Positions 14,271 to 22,427 are shown, numbered from the stretch's first letter. The stretch: 28,730 nucleotides of DNA from JAJRVH01 sp964505995 (GCA_964505995.1 CAZDLB010000005.1:1-28730), one strand, 5' to 3'. Notes: a model not told the origin generated them from the letters alone. A program made the numbers and translations.

Positions 14271-15283
14271 CACAGCCGCTCCTGCCACTGGCGCGCCACA
14301 TGGCGCAGCGTCTCGATATCCTGGCTCACCTCGCGGAAGTCCTCCGGCAGCCCGAGATCCACCGTGCCTTCATGCGGATGCCTGTCGAGTTCGAGCAACA
14401 GCTCGGCGCGCAACCGCTGCCAGTCCGCCGCATCCGGCCATTGCTCAAGCATCAGCATGCGATCCACATCGAGAAGTCGCTGGCGCAGTCCGGAAAGGCG
14501 GCGCGCCTCGACGCTTGGCGCCTGCCGCAGGTGAAACTGGCCGACGATCCATGCCAGCCAGGGGTGTTCCGGCTTCGGCAGGATATCCCGATGCGACGGC
14601 ACCTGCAGGGTGTCAGCCCATCGGGCAATCGCCGAACGCCAGCCTCGCAGACGCTCGGCCACCGAGCCGGCGAGTTGATGCATGCTTGCGGCCTGTGTCC
14701 GCTGCTCCTCGCTAAGCCCAGGCATCAGCGAGATCTCCTCCCAGGCAAGCCGGATCTGGGGCAGACGCGCCGCCGGATCGGTGATCCAGCGCAGGCGCAG
14801 CCTCAGATTCATCCGCCGCTGCTCCTCCAGCGTCTGCCGGATCAGCTGCTGCTCGCGCGCGAACAGCTGCAGCTCCTGCTTCAGGCCGTCAGCGGCATCG
14901 AGCATGGCCTGCACCTCGGCGTGCGTAGCGATGTTCTTCGGAAGTTTTGGCACGGTCTGCACCGGCTGCGGGCGCTGAATCTTCTCCGGCGCAGCTGCGG
15001 GCCTGGCTTCGGGCTTGGGGGCGGCCGGCCGGGAGACCGGCTCGGGAGCCGGGGAGCTGCGCGAGGGCACCAGCTGCTGCAGGCGATCGGCATTGAGGAC
15101 CAGAAAGCCCGCCCCGGCCACCAGCACGATCAGCATCAGCCAGACGCCCTTGCGGCTTCCAGTCCTGTCATCTTCGGACGCAGCGGAGTCCGCCGAGGAT
15201 GCGTCCGCCTGAGCGGCGTTCCGTTCCTCGGCGACGACGTTCGCTTCGACCTGTTCCTCGCCCTTGTCCGTCTTCTCGTCCAT
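14270..15283 (-). CDS. hemX: HemX-like membrane-anchored protein
   Basis: The 337-residue protein has an acidic, low-complexity N-terminus (1-45), one membrane helix (about 48-64), an alanine/proline-rich linker (about 75-110) and a helical C-terminal domain. The layout and 'LRLRWITDPAARLPQIRLAWEE' recall HemX, historically labelled uroporphyrinogen-III C-methyltransferase but without methyltransferase motifs. Sequence conservation is low, so the name rests partly on its place between hem genes and hemY. The ATG at 15281-15283 overlaps the hemB stop by one base (TGATG); a TTG one codon earlier is also possible. Confidence 0.78.
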   Translation of the reverse strand: MDEKTDKGEEQVEANVVAEERNAAQADASSADSAASEDDRTGSRKGVWLMLIVLVAGAGFLVLNADRLQQLVPSRSSPAPEPVSRPAAPKPEARPAAAPEKIQRPQPVQTVPKLPKNIATHAEVQAMLDAADGLKQELQLFAREQQLIRQTLEEQRRMNLRLRLRWITDPAARLPQIRLAWEEISLMPGLSEEQRTQAASMHQLAGSVAERLRGWRSAIARWADTLQVPSHRDILPKPEHPWLAWIVGQFHLRQAPSVEARRLSGLRQRLLDVDRMLMLEQWPDAADWQRLRAELLLELDRHPHEGTVDLGLPEDFREVSQDIETLRHVARQWQERL

Positions 15284-16272
15284 CAATCCCTATCTTCGTT
15301 CAACCAGCGCGCCACGTCCAGTGCATGGTAGCTGAGAATCAGATCGGCGCCGGCGCGCTTGAAGCCCAGCATCGTCTCCAGCACAACGCGCTTCTCGTCG
15401 ATCCAGCCCTTCTCGGCCGCCGCCTTGATCATCGCATATTCACCGGACACATTATACACCGCCAATGGCAGACGGGTCGCATCCCTGACCTCGCGAATGA
15501 TGTCCATATAAGCCAGCGCAGGCTTGACCATCAGGAAGTCCGCCCCCTCCTCGACATCGATCTGCGCCTCCTTCAGCGCCTCGCGACGGTTGCCCGGATC
15601 CATCTGGTAGCTCGCGCGGTCGCCAAAGCTGGGCGTGGAGTCGGCGGCATCGCGGAAGGGACCGAAATAGCCCGAGGCATACTTGACCGCATAGGACATG
15701 ATCGGGATCTGCGTGAACCCGGCCGCATCCAGCGCCGAACGAATGGCGGCGATCATGCCGTCCATCATGCCGGACGGCGCGACGATATCGACGCCGGCCT
15801 CGGCATAGGACACGACCTCCTTCTGCAGATTGGCCAGCGTGGCATCATTGTCGACATCCTCGCCATGCAACACGCCGCAGTGCCCATGATCGGTATACTC
15901 GCAGAAACAGGCGTCGGCAATCACGATGGTATCGGGGGAAGCCTGCTTGGCCTCGCGGATGGCCTGCTGCACGATGCCATCGGGATCCCAGGCGCCGGAA
16001 CCGATGGCATCCTTATGGGCCGGAATGCCGAACAGGATCACGCCGGGAATGCCTAGCGCAGCCACCTCGCGAACCTTGTCGCCGACCATGGACAGCGGCA
16101 GCCTGGACACGCCGGGCATGCTGGACACGGCCACCGGCTCGCTAATGGTTTCATCGACGAACAGCGGATAGATGAAATCATCCACCGACAGCGCCGTTTC
16201 GCGAACCATGCGCCGCAGCGTCGAACCTCGGCGCAGGCGTCGTGGCCTCTGAATCAGTTCAGGCAGGGACAT
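15283..16272 (-). CDS. hemB: Porphobilinogen synthase (delta-aminolevulinate dehydratase)
   Basis: HemB joins two 5-aminolevulinate molecules to make porphobilinogen. The 329-residue protein has the zinc-binding cysteines C122, C124 and C132 (DACFCEYTDHGHCG) and the two active-site lysines K197 ('SYAVKYAS') and K250 ('MVKPALAY'). The three cysteines mark the zinc-dependent class. A near-perfect Shine-Dalgarno TAAGGAGG overlaps the hemD stop, 9 bases upstream. Finding hemB between hemD and hemX is not the common order, which is hemC-hemD-hemX-hemY. Confidence 0.98.
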   Translation of the reverse strand: MSLPELIQRPRRLRRGSTLRRMVRETALSVDDFIYPLFVDETISEPVAVSSMPGVSRLPLSMVGDKVREVAALGIPGVILFGIPAHKDAIGSGAWDPDGIVQQAIREAKQASPDTIVIADACFCEYTDHGHCGVLHGEDVDNDATLANLQKEVVSYAEAGVDIVAPSGMMDGMIAAIRSALDAAGFTQIPIMSYAVKYASGYFGPFRDAADSTPSFGDRASYQMDPGNRREALKEAQIDVEEGADFLMVKPALAYMDIIREVRDATRLPLAVYNVSGEYAMIKAAAEKGWIDEKRVVLETMLGFKRAGADLILSYHALDVARWLNEDRD

Positions 16273-16281
16273 GCAACCTCC

Positions 16282-17055
16282 TTATTTCGCACGCTGGCCA
16301 GCGAACAGCGCGGCCAGCTCATCGAGCATGGCATCAAAACTAGCGCGTCTGGCCACGGCCTGCACGCTCAGACCTGCATCCATGGCCGCACGCGCCACCT
16401 GCTCGCTGATGACAATGACGACAGGCCGGTCGGCCAGCAGCACATTGCCGATGCGCTGCACATAATGCCGGACGACCTTGGGACTGCCGAGCAGCACCGC
16501 ATCGATGCGATTCTGCTCCAGCATCCGGATCACCTCGGAGGCATCATCCGCGGGGCATGAGGTCCGATAAACCGGAATCATGTCAACCTCCGCGCCGGCT
16601 TCCCGCAGGGCCTGAACGAGAAACTCGCGTCCCTCCGTGGCCCGGAAGAACAGCAGGCGCCGGGGCATGCCGAACTCCCGGTAGGCGGCGAACAGCCCTT
16701 CCTGCGAGGCCTGCTCCGCCACCACCTGAGGCTGCACGCCGCGCTCGCGCAAAGCCCTGGCCGTCGCCTCACCGACCGCGGCCACGCGCCGGCCCGCGAG
16801 GGCCCTGGCCAGATCCCCGGCGATGGCGGCCACACTGGCCACGCCGTTGCGGCTGGTGAACGCCACATCGCCATAATCATCAAGCCGTTGCAGCGCGCGA
16901 CGCACCGACTCGGCACAGACCTGCACCTTCAGGCAGGGAAACTCGACCGGCACGCCGCCACGCTGGCGCACCATCTCGGCCAGCGCCGGCAGCTGCTCGG
17001 CGGCACGGGTCAGCAGAATCGTCCTGCCCTCCAGGGATGCCTCCATGCGGCCCAT
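16282..17055 (-). CDS. hemD: Uroporphyrinogen-III synthase
   Basis: HemD closes and inverts ring D of hydroxymethylbilane to form uroporphyrinogen III. The protein (257 residues from the chosen start) has the usual two alternating halves: 'TILLTRAAEQLPALAEMV', 'DVAFTSRNGV', 'VAAVGEATARALRERG' and 'AVLLGSPKVVRHYV'. The family is poorly conserved but this pattern is typical. The frame stays open 34 codons further upstream; I chose the ATG at 17053-17055, though the ATG three codons later (17046) is as good, and neither has a strong ribosome-binding site. hemC, its usual partner, is not here. It is divergent from recQ. Confidence 0.92.
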   Translation of the reverse strand: MGRMEASLEGRTILLTRAAEQLPALAEMVRQRGGVPVEFPCLKVQVCAESVRRALQRLDDYGDVAFTSRNGVASVAAIAGDLARALAGRRVAAVGEATARALRERGVQPQVVAEQASQEGLFAAYREFGMPRRLLFFRATEGREFLVQALREAGAEVDMIPVYRTSCPADDASEVIRMLEQNRIDAVLLGSPKVVRHYVQRIGNVLLADRPVVIVISEQVARAAMDAGLSVQAVARRASFDAMLDELAALFAGQRAK

Positions 17056-17090
17056 GCTGCAGCAAGCCGGTTCCAAAAACCATGAGAGGC

Positions 17091-17119
17091 TTGCGTTCTG
17101 CGCGCATTTATGGTGCAAT
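17091..17119 (+). promoter_or_regulatory. Possible sigma-70 promoter for recQ
   Basis: TTGCGT (17091-17096) and TGCAAT (17114-17119) are 17 bases apart, each matching consensus at four positions. It would give a leader of about 155 bases containing the hairpin at 17209-17251. On the opposite strand TTGCGC (17151-17146) and TGTATA (17128-17123), also 17 apart, could serve hemD. Both are weak. Confidence 0.3.
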
Positions 17120-17208
17120 AGATATACAGAGGCGCCGGGGCAGGCGCGCAACGTCATTCGGCTGCCCCCACCGGCCCTGACATCAACCGGACAAATCGAA
17201 CCCGATCT

Positions 17209-17251
17209 GCCGGACCGTGAAGCCGCTGCCTGCGGCTTTTCTCGGTCAGGC
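17209..17251 (+). other. Leader hairpin upstream of recQ
   Basis: Nested blocks pair in order: GCC with GGC, GACCG (17213-17217) with CGGTC (17243-17247), and AAGCCGC (17220-17226) with GCGGCTT (17232-17238) around a 5-base loop. The inner stem is followed by TTCT, so it looks like a weak terminator embedded in a larger stem, 29 bases before the recQ ATG. Attenuation or mRNA stabilisation are both possible; neither is shown. Confidence 0.5.
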
Positions 17252-17279
17252 TACATCGAAGAACAGGTAAGAGAAGACT

Positions 17280-19445
17280 ATGGCAAGCAAGAAGATGAAG
17301 GAACAGATGCACAAGGTACTCAAGGAGGTGTTCGGCTACGACAGCTTCCGCCCGCTGCAGGAGGAGATCGTGGCCACGCTGCTCGATGGCAAGGATGCCT
17401 TTGTGCTGATGCCGACCGGAGGCGGCAAGTCGCTGTGCTATCAGATCCCGGCCATCATGCGCGAAGGCACCGGCATCGTCGTCTCGCCACTGATCTCGCT
17501 GATGAAGGACCAGGTCGATGCGCTTTCTGCCTGCGGCGTCAATGCCGCATTCTACAACTCGTCGCTGAAGGCGGCCCAGGCCAAGGAGGTTCTGGAGCGC
17601 TTCGAGAACGGCGAGCTGGACATGCTCTATGTGGCTCCCGAACGGCTGCTGTCGAAGAGCTTCATGCAGAAGCTGGAGAAGGTCAAGCTGTCGATGTTCG
17701 CCATCGACGAGGCCCACTGCGTATCGCAATGGGGCCACGACTTCCGGCCGGAATATGTGCGCCTGGGCGAGCTGCGCCAAGCCTTCCCGGATGTGCCGAT
17801 GCTGGCGCTGACGGCCACGGCCGACGAACATACCCGCGAAGACATCACCGAACGCCTGGGGCTGAAGAAAGCCCAGCGCTTCGTGGCCAGCTTCGATCGC
17901 CCCAACATCCGCTATCTGGTGGCCGAGAAGCGTCAGCCACTGACGCAGATCCTGCAGTTTCTCGAGGGCTGGCCGAACGCCTCGGGCGTGATCTACTGCC
18001 TGTCGCGCAAGCGCGTTGAGGATCTGGCCGTGAACCTGCAACGCCACGGCATTCGTGCCGCGGCCTATCATGCCGGCATGCCCGGACGCACGCGCGAGAA
18101 GGTGCAGGAGGATTTCCTGCGCGATCGCGTCAAGGTCATCGTGGCCACCATCGCCTTCGGCATGGGTGTGGACAAGCCCAATGTTCGCTTCGTGATTCAT
18201 CACGACCTGCCCAAGAGCATCGAGTCCTACTATCAGGAGACCGGTCGTGCCGGCCGCGACGGCCTGGAATCCGAAGCCCTGCTGCTCTACGGCTCCGGCG
18301 ATGTGAATCTCGTGCGCAGGCTGATCGAGAACGTCGAGAACCCGGAACAGCGGCGTGTTGAGGTGCATAAGCTCAACAGCATGATCGGCTTCTCCGAGGC
18401 CCTGACCTGCCGCCGGCGCGTGCTGCTCGGCTATTTCGGCGAGGAGCTCGAGGAGGACTGCGGCAACTGCGATATCTGCCTCGACCCGCCTTCGACCTAC
18501 GATGCCACGGAACTGGCCAAACTGGCGCTGGATGCGGTGCGCGAGCTCAAGGGCGAACACGGCATGGGCTATGTCGTCGATGTGCTGCGCGGCTCGAACA
18601 ATGCCCGCATCCGCGAGAACAAGCATGACAAGCTCAAGTGCCATGGCGCCGGTGCCGATATCAATGCCGACGAATGGACCTCGATCCTGCGCCAGCTCGT
18701 GCATCACGGCTATTTCGTGCAGGACGTCTCCCGTCGCGCCGCCATGCGACCGACCAAGAAGGCCGAGCGCATCGGCAGCGGCGAGCCGGTCATCCTGGCC
18801 AAGTACCAGCCCGGCAAGCGCCGCCAGTTCAAGCGCCTTGGCACGCCGAAGGACGAGGCGCTGTTCAAGAAGCTGGTCGAACTGCGTCAGCAGATCGCCG
18901 ACAAGGAAGACGTGCCGCCGCATGTAATCTTCAGCGATGTCACGCTCACCGAACTGAGCCAGCACAAGCCGACCGACGAGGCCGGCATGCTGAAAATCAG
19001 CGGCATCTCGCAGCACAAGCTCGAGGCCTACGGCGAGGCCTTTCTTGAGCTGATCCGCGAGCATGCGGCCGAGGCGGCCGAGGCGGCCGAACAGATCGAC
19101 GGCAAGGAGATCCCGAAGCTCATCGCCAAGGGGCCGGGAGCCAACGAGGCACAGACCTACACGCTGTCGCTGTATCGCAAGGGCATGTCGCTCGAGGAGA
19201 TTGCCGCAGCCCAGGGGGTCAGCCCGACGACGATTTTGAAGCACTATGTGGCGCTCGTGCGCGCCGGCCACTACATCGATGTGCCGGCCTTCATCGGCGA
19301 GGACTTCGACACCGTCATGGCCGAGCTCGACGATGCCGACCCCTATGCCTCGCTGTCGGAGATCAAGCGGGATCTGTCGGTGGATCTGGACAACGAGTCC
19401 TTCCGCCTGGTCATTGCCTGGCGCGAGGCCATCGGCGTCGCCTAG
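17280..19445 (+). CDS. recQ: ATP-dependent DNA helicase RecQ with C-terminal helix-turn-helix
   Basis: RecQ unwinds DNA 3' to 5' in recombination and fork repair. The 721-residue protein has Walker A TGGGKS (46-51), DEAH (143-146), 'LTATADEHTREDI' and the second RecA domain to about 345. The zinc-binding cysteines are C377, C394, C397 and C400, followed by the winged-helix RQC domain (about 405-515) and an HRDC domain (about 525-600). An added domain at about 620-665 ('LSLYRKGMSLEEIAAAQGVS') resembles the HTH_40 module found on some RecQ proteins. At 721 residues it is over 100 longer than E. coli RecQ. The ATG at 17280 is preceded by AGAGAAG. Confidence 0.96.
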   Translation: MASKKMKEQMHKVLKEVFGYDSFRPLQEEIVATLLDGKDAFVLMPTGGGKSLCYQIPAIMREGTGIVVSPLISLMKDQVDALSACGVNAAFYNSSLKAAQAKEVLERFENGELDMLYVAPERLLSKSFMQKLEKVKLSMFAIDEAHCVSQWGHDFRPEYVRLGELRQAFPDVPMLALTATADEHTREDITERLGLKKAQRFVASFDRPNIRYLVAEKRQPLTQILQFLEGWPNASGVIYCLSRKRVEDLAVNLQRHGIRAAAYHAGMPGRTREKVQEDFLRDRVKVIVATIAFGMGVDKPNVRFVIHHDLPKSIESYYQETGRAGRDGLESEALLLYGSGDVNLVRRLIENVENPEQRRVEVHKLNSMIGFSEALTCRRRVLLGYFGEELEEDCGNCDICLDPPSTYDATELAKLALDAVRELKGEHGMGYVVDVLRGSNNARIRENKHDKLKCHGAGADINADEWTSILRQLVHHGYFVQDVSRRAAMRPTKKAERIGSGEPVILAKYQPGKRRQFKRLGTPKDEALFKKLVELRQQIADKEDVPPHVIFSDVTLTELSQHKPTDEAGMLKISGISQHKLEAYGEAFLELIREHAAEAAEAAEQIDGKEIPKLIAKGPGANEAQTYTLSLYRKGMSLEEIAAAQGVSPTTILKHYVALVRAGHYIDVPAFIGEDFDTVMAELDDADPYASLSEIKRDLSVDLDNESFRLVIAWREAIGVA

Positions 19446-19461
19446 GCGGCCTCCCAGACTG

Positions 19462-20199
19462 TCAGGAGCGGCTCAGCAGATGAGCCGCGACGATGCCGAC
19501 CGCAGCCAGCATGCAGACGCAGCTGGCGATCATCAGGTTGCGGGCCCATGTCAGATGCCGCATGGCGCCCTGCCGCTCCATGGCCTGGCGCTCATGTTCG
19601 CGCACCAGTTCCGCATCCTGAATCGCCAGCTGTTTCAGGGTGCTGAGAATCCATGAACGCCGGGAGTTCGACAGCTTCGGCCCCTTCTCCCTGAGCAGGA
19701 AGTCCTCCATCTGTTCGGCCTTCACGACATGCTCCGGCATGGATTCGTGCAGCCTGCAGCCGCTGTAGACCAGCGCCTCGTAAACCTCGAAGTTGCCGAG
19801 AATGTTGCGGATGACCTCGGCGGCCTGATTGCCCTGACGCAGCGGATTCGGAAAGCGATAGCGGGAATGGCCGCGCTCCTGCACCCACATGGCGTCGTGC
19901 GGCGAACCATAGATACGCCCGGCCACGGCCAGAAGCTGCACCGCGGTGATGCCGTGCGCGGTTACGATCAGATAGTCGATCCACACCGAGCCGCCCCTGC
20001 GATCCGGCAGGATGAGATTGCTCAGAATCTGCGCCCCTTTCTCCTCCAGCCGACTCAGGCTTCGGCGGATACGCATCTGTCGCCAGGCATTGATGATCCA
20101 CGGCCAGGCCAGCCAGAAGGACAGAAGCAGGAAAACGACCGCCAGTACGCTCAGTCCAAGCGGCAGGGTGCTATCAAGAAGCGCCAGCGAAAACATCAT
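19462..20199 (-). CDS. Membrane protein with a degenerate NERD-like domain
   Basis: This 245-residue protein has an N-terminal membrane helix (about 12-38), a NERD-like domain (about 50-135) and a C-terminal helix (about 222-242). The NERD match is visible in 'GSVWIDYLIVTAHGITAV', 'GRIYGSPHDAMWVQ' and 'FPNPLRQGNQAAEVI'. The first acidic residue is kept (D75), but the family's E-x-K is Q88-L-L90, so nuclease activity is doubtful. NERD domains are nuclease-related and of mostly unknown role. AAGGA precedes the ATG by 7 bases. It converges with recQ, 16 bases apart, with an 8-bp hairpin (19468-19488) inside its last codons. It diverges from the sensor kinase gene. Confidence 0.75.
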   Translation of the reverse strand: MMFSLALLDSTLPLGLSVLAVVFLLLSFWLAWPWIINAWRQMRIRRSLSRLEEKGAQILSNLILPDRRGGSVWIDYLIVTAHGITAVQLLAVAGRIYGSPHDAMWVQERGHSRYRFPNPLRQGNQAAEVIRNILGNFEVYEALVYSGCRLHESMPEHVVKAEQMEDFLLREKGPKLSNSRRSWILSTLKQLAIQDAELVREHERQAMERQGAMRHLTWARNLMIASCVCMLAAVGIVAAHLLSRS

Positions 20200-20242
20200 C
20201 CATTCATCCTTGCTCCGGCCCCTGCCGCCATCATCCCTGATG

Positions 20243-20258
20243 TGTGAACTGTATCACT
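20243..20258. promoter_or_regulatory. CRP-like palindrome 1
   Basis: TGTGA-ACTGTA-TCACT matches the CRP consensus TGTGA-N6-TCACA at 9 of 10 specified bases. It lies 44 bases upstream of the NERD-like gene and about 80 bases from the predicted start of the kinase transcript. Binding by a CRP-family regulator is inferred; the regulator is not encoded in the window. Confidence 0.55.
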
Positions 20259-20275
20259 GAGCCACACCGCGCCGC

Positions 20276-20291
20276 GGTGACTGCCATCACG
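20276..20291. promoter_or_regulatory. CRP-like palindrome 2
   Basis: GGTGA-CTGCCA-TCACG has a perfect GTGA-N6-TCAC core. Its centre is 33 bases (about three helical turns) from that of palindrome 1, placing both on one face of the DNA. It ends 4 bases before the predicted -35 of the kinase promoter. Confidence 0.45.
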
Positions 20292-20295
20292 TGAC

Positions 20296-20324
20296 TTGCC
20301 AATCCTAGGGGCATTCCGTAGAAC
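20296..20324 (+). promoter_or_regulatory. Sigma-70 promoter for the sensor kinase, predicted leaderless
   Basis: TTGCCA (20296-20301, 5 of 6) and TAGAAC (20319-20324, 4 of 6) are separated by exactly 17 bases. Only six bases lie between the -10 and the ATG at 20331, so transcription should start at or next to the A of the start codon. No Shine-Dalgarno is present there. Confidence 0.55.
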
Positions 20325-20330
20325 GATGCA

Positions 20331-22427
20331 ATGCGAATCCCCGGCCTGCGGCACTTCCGCATCATCGTCGAGAACCGGCGCCGTTCGATGGGCCTGGTTC
20401 TGCTGGCCAGCATCGCGGCCATGGTGCTGTTCACACCGGCGCATCTGCTCGCCGGCTGCTGCCATCCGATGGTCGCCATCCAGTGGGGCCTGATCCTGAC
20501 GCTGGGCGTGCTGTATCTGCTCCTGCGCCGTGGCGTGGCGCTCAAACGCATCGAAACCGCGCTGATGGTCTGCGCCCTCGTGCTCTTCAGCACGCTCGTA
20601 TTTGCCGAATCGCTGGCCGATACCGGCGCCTTCTGGGCAGCCGGCTTTCCGTTCATCGCCTATTTCATCATGCGCGTGCAACATGCCCGCTACTGGGCCG
20701 CGCTCTACTTTGCCGAAATCCTGCTGGCCGCGCTGGCCGCGAAGCTGGAGCTTGTGCAGCTGCATTATTCCGCCGAACAGCTTGCCATTCTGGCCAGCGT
20801 CATCGGCTTCTACTGGCTGCTGGCCCAAATCTACCAGTCGCAGTATGAGGCCCAGCGACAGCGGCTGAACGCCTCCTACCGCCAGATCGACACGCACCGC
20901 TCTAGGCTCAAGGCGATTCTGGATCACGCGCCGAACAGCATCTGGATGGTCGGCACCGACGGCCGCATCCATTTCGCCAACCCGGCGATGCAGAAATGGA
21001 CCGGCCTGAGCGAAGCCGAGCTGCGCAAGGCGCGTGACTATACGGAGCTTCTGCCCAGAGACATCGCCGAGCGGGTGCGTCGTGCCGACCGGGAGTGCCT
21101 GGAAGGGGATGGGGAGGTCTGCCTCAGCCAGGAGAGGATGCCGGACGCCAAGGGCCGGGAACACACGTTCGATGTCATTCGCGTCAAGCTCAGAGATGGC
21201 GAGGGCCGCGTGACCGGCCTGGTCGGCTTCGCCATCGACATCAGCGAACGGCTGGCCGCCGAGCGGGAACAGCAGGAGCTGGAGCGCAAGATGCTGCACA
21301 TGCAGCGCCTGGAGGCGCTTGGCATGATGGCCGGTGGCGTCGCACACGACTTCAACAATCTGCTGACAGCCATGCAGGGAGGCGTGGAACTGGCGCGTAT
21401 GGACGGGCAGCTCTCGCAGGAGGCGCGTGAAAGCCTGGACACGGTGGAAACGGCGATTCGCGCAGCCACCGAGCTCTGCCAGCAGATGCTCGCCTATTCC
21501 GGCAAGGGCGTGATCCGGCAGGAAAGCCTGGCACTTGGGGACCTGATCGAGGAGATGCAGCCGCTGCTTCTCGCTTCCATCGGCAAACACATCGAACTGA
21601 GCTGCGAGATCGCGCCCGGACTTCCCCCGGTCGAGGGAGACAGGGGGCAGATCCGGCAGATCATCCTCAACATGGTCATCAATGCCGCCGAGGCCATTGA
21701 CGGCCGCAACGGCCGCATTGCAATCCGGCTCGGGCGGCGCCATCTGCCCGAAGCCCGAAGGATCGGCCCGATGGCCGATGAGCGCGTCCTGAAGCCCGGC
21801 GACTATCTGGTGCTGGAAATCAGCGACAATGGTCCGGGCATGAGCCCGGACATCCAGCAGCATGTCTTCGATCCGTTCTTCACGACGAAGTTCACCGGCC
21901 GCGGCCTGGGCATGAGCGCCGTGCTCGGCATCGTTCGGGCGCATCACGGGGCACTGGACATCGATTCCGCACCCGGTCAGGGCACGACGATGGGCATCTG
22001 GCTGCCGGCCGGCGAGGCCCGGTCAGAGGATGCGAGCGCACCGGCCGTGTCCGATGCGCACGACGCGAGCCCCGGCAGCGGCACCGTCCTCGTCATCGAC
22101 GATGAGCCTGACGTGCTGCGCGTGGCCTCGCGCATGCTCCAACACCTCGGCTACGAGGTCATCACGGCCGGCGACGGCGCCAAAGGCCTCGAGGCCTATC
22201 GTCGGCATCGGGATGGCATCGACTGGGTGCTTCTGGACATGACGATGCCGCAGATGAATGGCGATGAGGTCCTCAAGGAGCTTCGCCGCCTCGATCCGGA
22301 TGTCCGCGTCGTCATGTCGTCCGGCTACAATCGGGAGCAGGCCGGCATGGTCGAGGCCGATGCCTTCCTGAAGAAGCCCTACACGCTGGCCGCGCTGAAG
22401 CAGGTCTGCTGTCCCATCAGCCGCTGA
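20331..22427 (+). CDS. Hybrid sensor histidine kinase with receiver domain
   Basis: This 698-residue membrane kinase has about five or six helices between 20 and 168 with no large periplasmic domain. A PAS domain follows (about 190-305), then the HisKA dimerisation helix with H339 in 'GGVAHDFNNLL', and the ATPase domain with N447 ('ILNMVINAAEA'), DNGPGM (499-504) and 'GRGLGMSAV'. A receiver domain (about 585-695) carries phospho-acceptor D636 ('VLLDMTMP') and K681/K682. The receiver is terminal and has no output domain. No separate response regulator or Hpt gene is next to it, so its output partner is unknown. The AHDFNN type is common in NtrB- and chemosensory-like kinases. It overlaps the convergent reductase gene by 11 bases. 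Confidence 0.92.
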   Translation: MRIPGLRHFRIIVENRRRSMGLVLLASIAAMVLFTPAHLLAGCCHPMVAIQWGLILTLGVLYLLLRRGVALKRIETALMVCALVLFSTLVFAESLADTGAFWAAGFPFIAYFIMRVQHARYWAALYFAEILLAALAAKLELVQLHYSAEQLAILASVIGFYWLLAQIYQSQYEAQRQRLNASYRQIDTHRSRLKAILDHAPNSIWMVGTDGRIHFANPAMQKWTGLSEAELRKARDYTELLPRDIAERVRRADRECLEGDGEVCLSQERMPDAKGREHTFDVIRVKLRDGEGRVTGLVGFAIDISERLAAEREQQELERKMLHMQRLEALGMMAGGVAHDFNNLLTAMQGGVELARMDGQLSQEARESLDTVETAIRAATELCQQMLAYSGKGVIRQESLALGDLIEEMQPLLLASIGKHIELSCEIAPGLPPVEGDRGQIRQIILNMVINAAEAIDGRNGRIAIRLGRRHLPEARRIGPMADERVLKPGDYLVLEISDNGPGMSPDIQQHVFDPFFTTKFTGRGLGMSAVLGIVRAHHGALDIDSAPGQGTTMGIWLPAGEARSEDASAPAVSDAHDASPGSGTVLVIDDEPDVLRVASRMLQHLGYEVITAGDGAKGLEAYRRHRDGIDWVLLDMTMPQMNGDEVLKELRRLDPDVRVVMSSGYNREQAGMVEADAFLKKPYTLAALKQVCCPISR

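Noticed and set aside
17154..19271. Open frame of 705 codons on the minus strand
   Set aside because: It is antisense to recQ with no recognisable motif.
19468..19488. Intrinsic terminator between recQ and the NERD-like gene
   Set aside because: The 8-bp hairpin is perfect, but no T tract follows on either strand and it lies in coding sequence.
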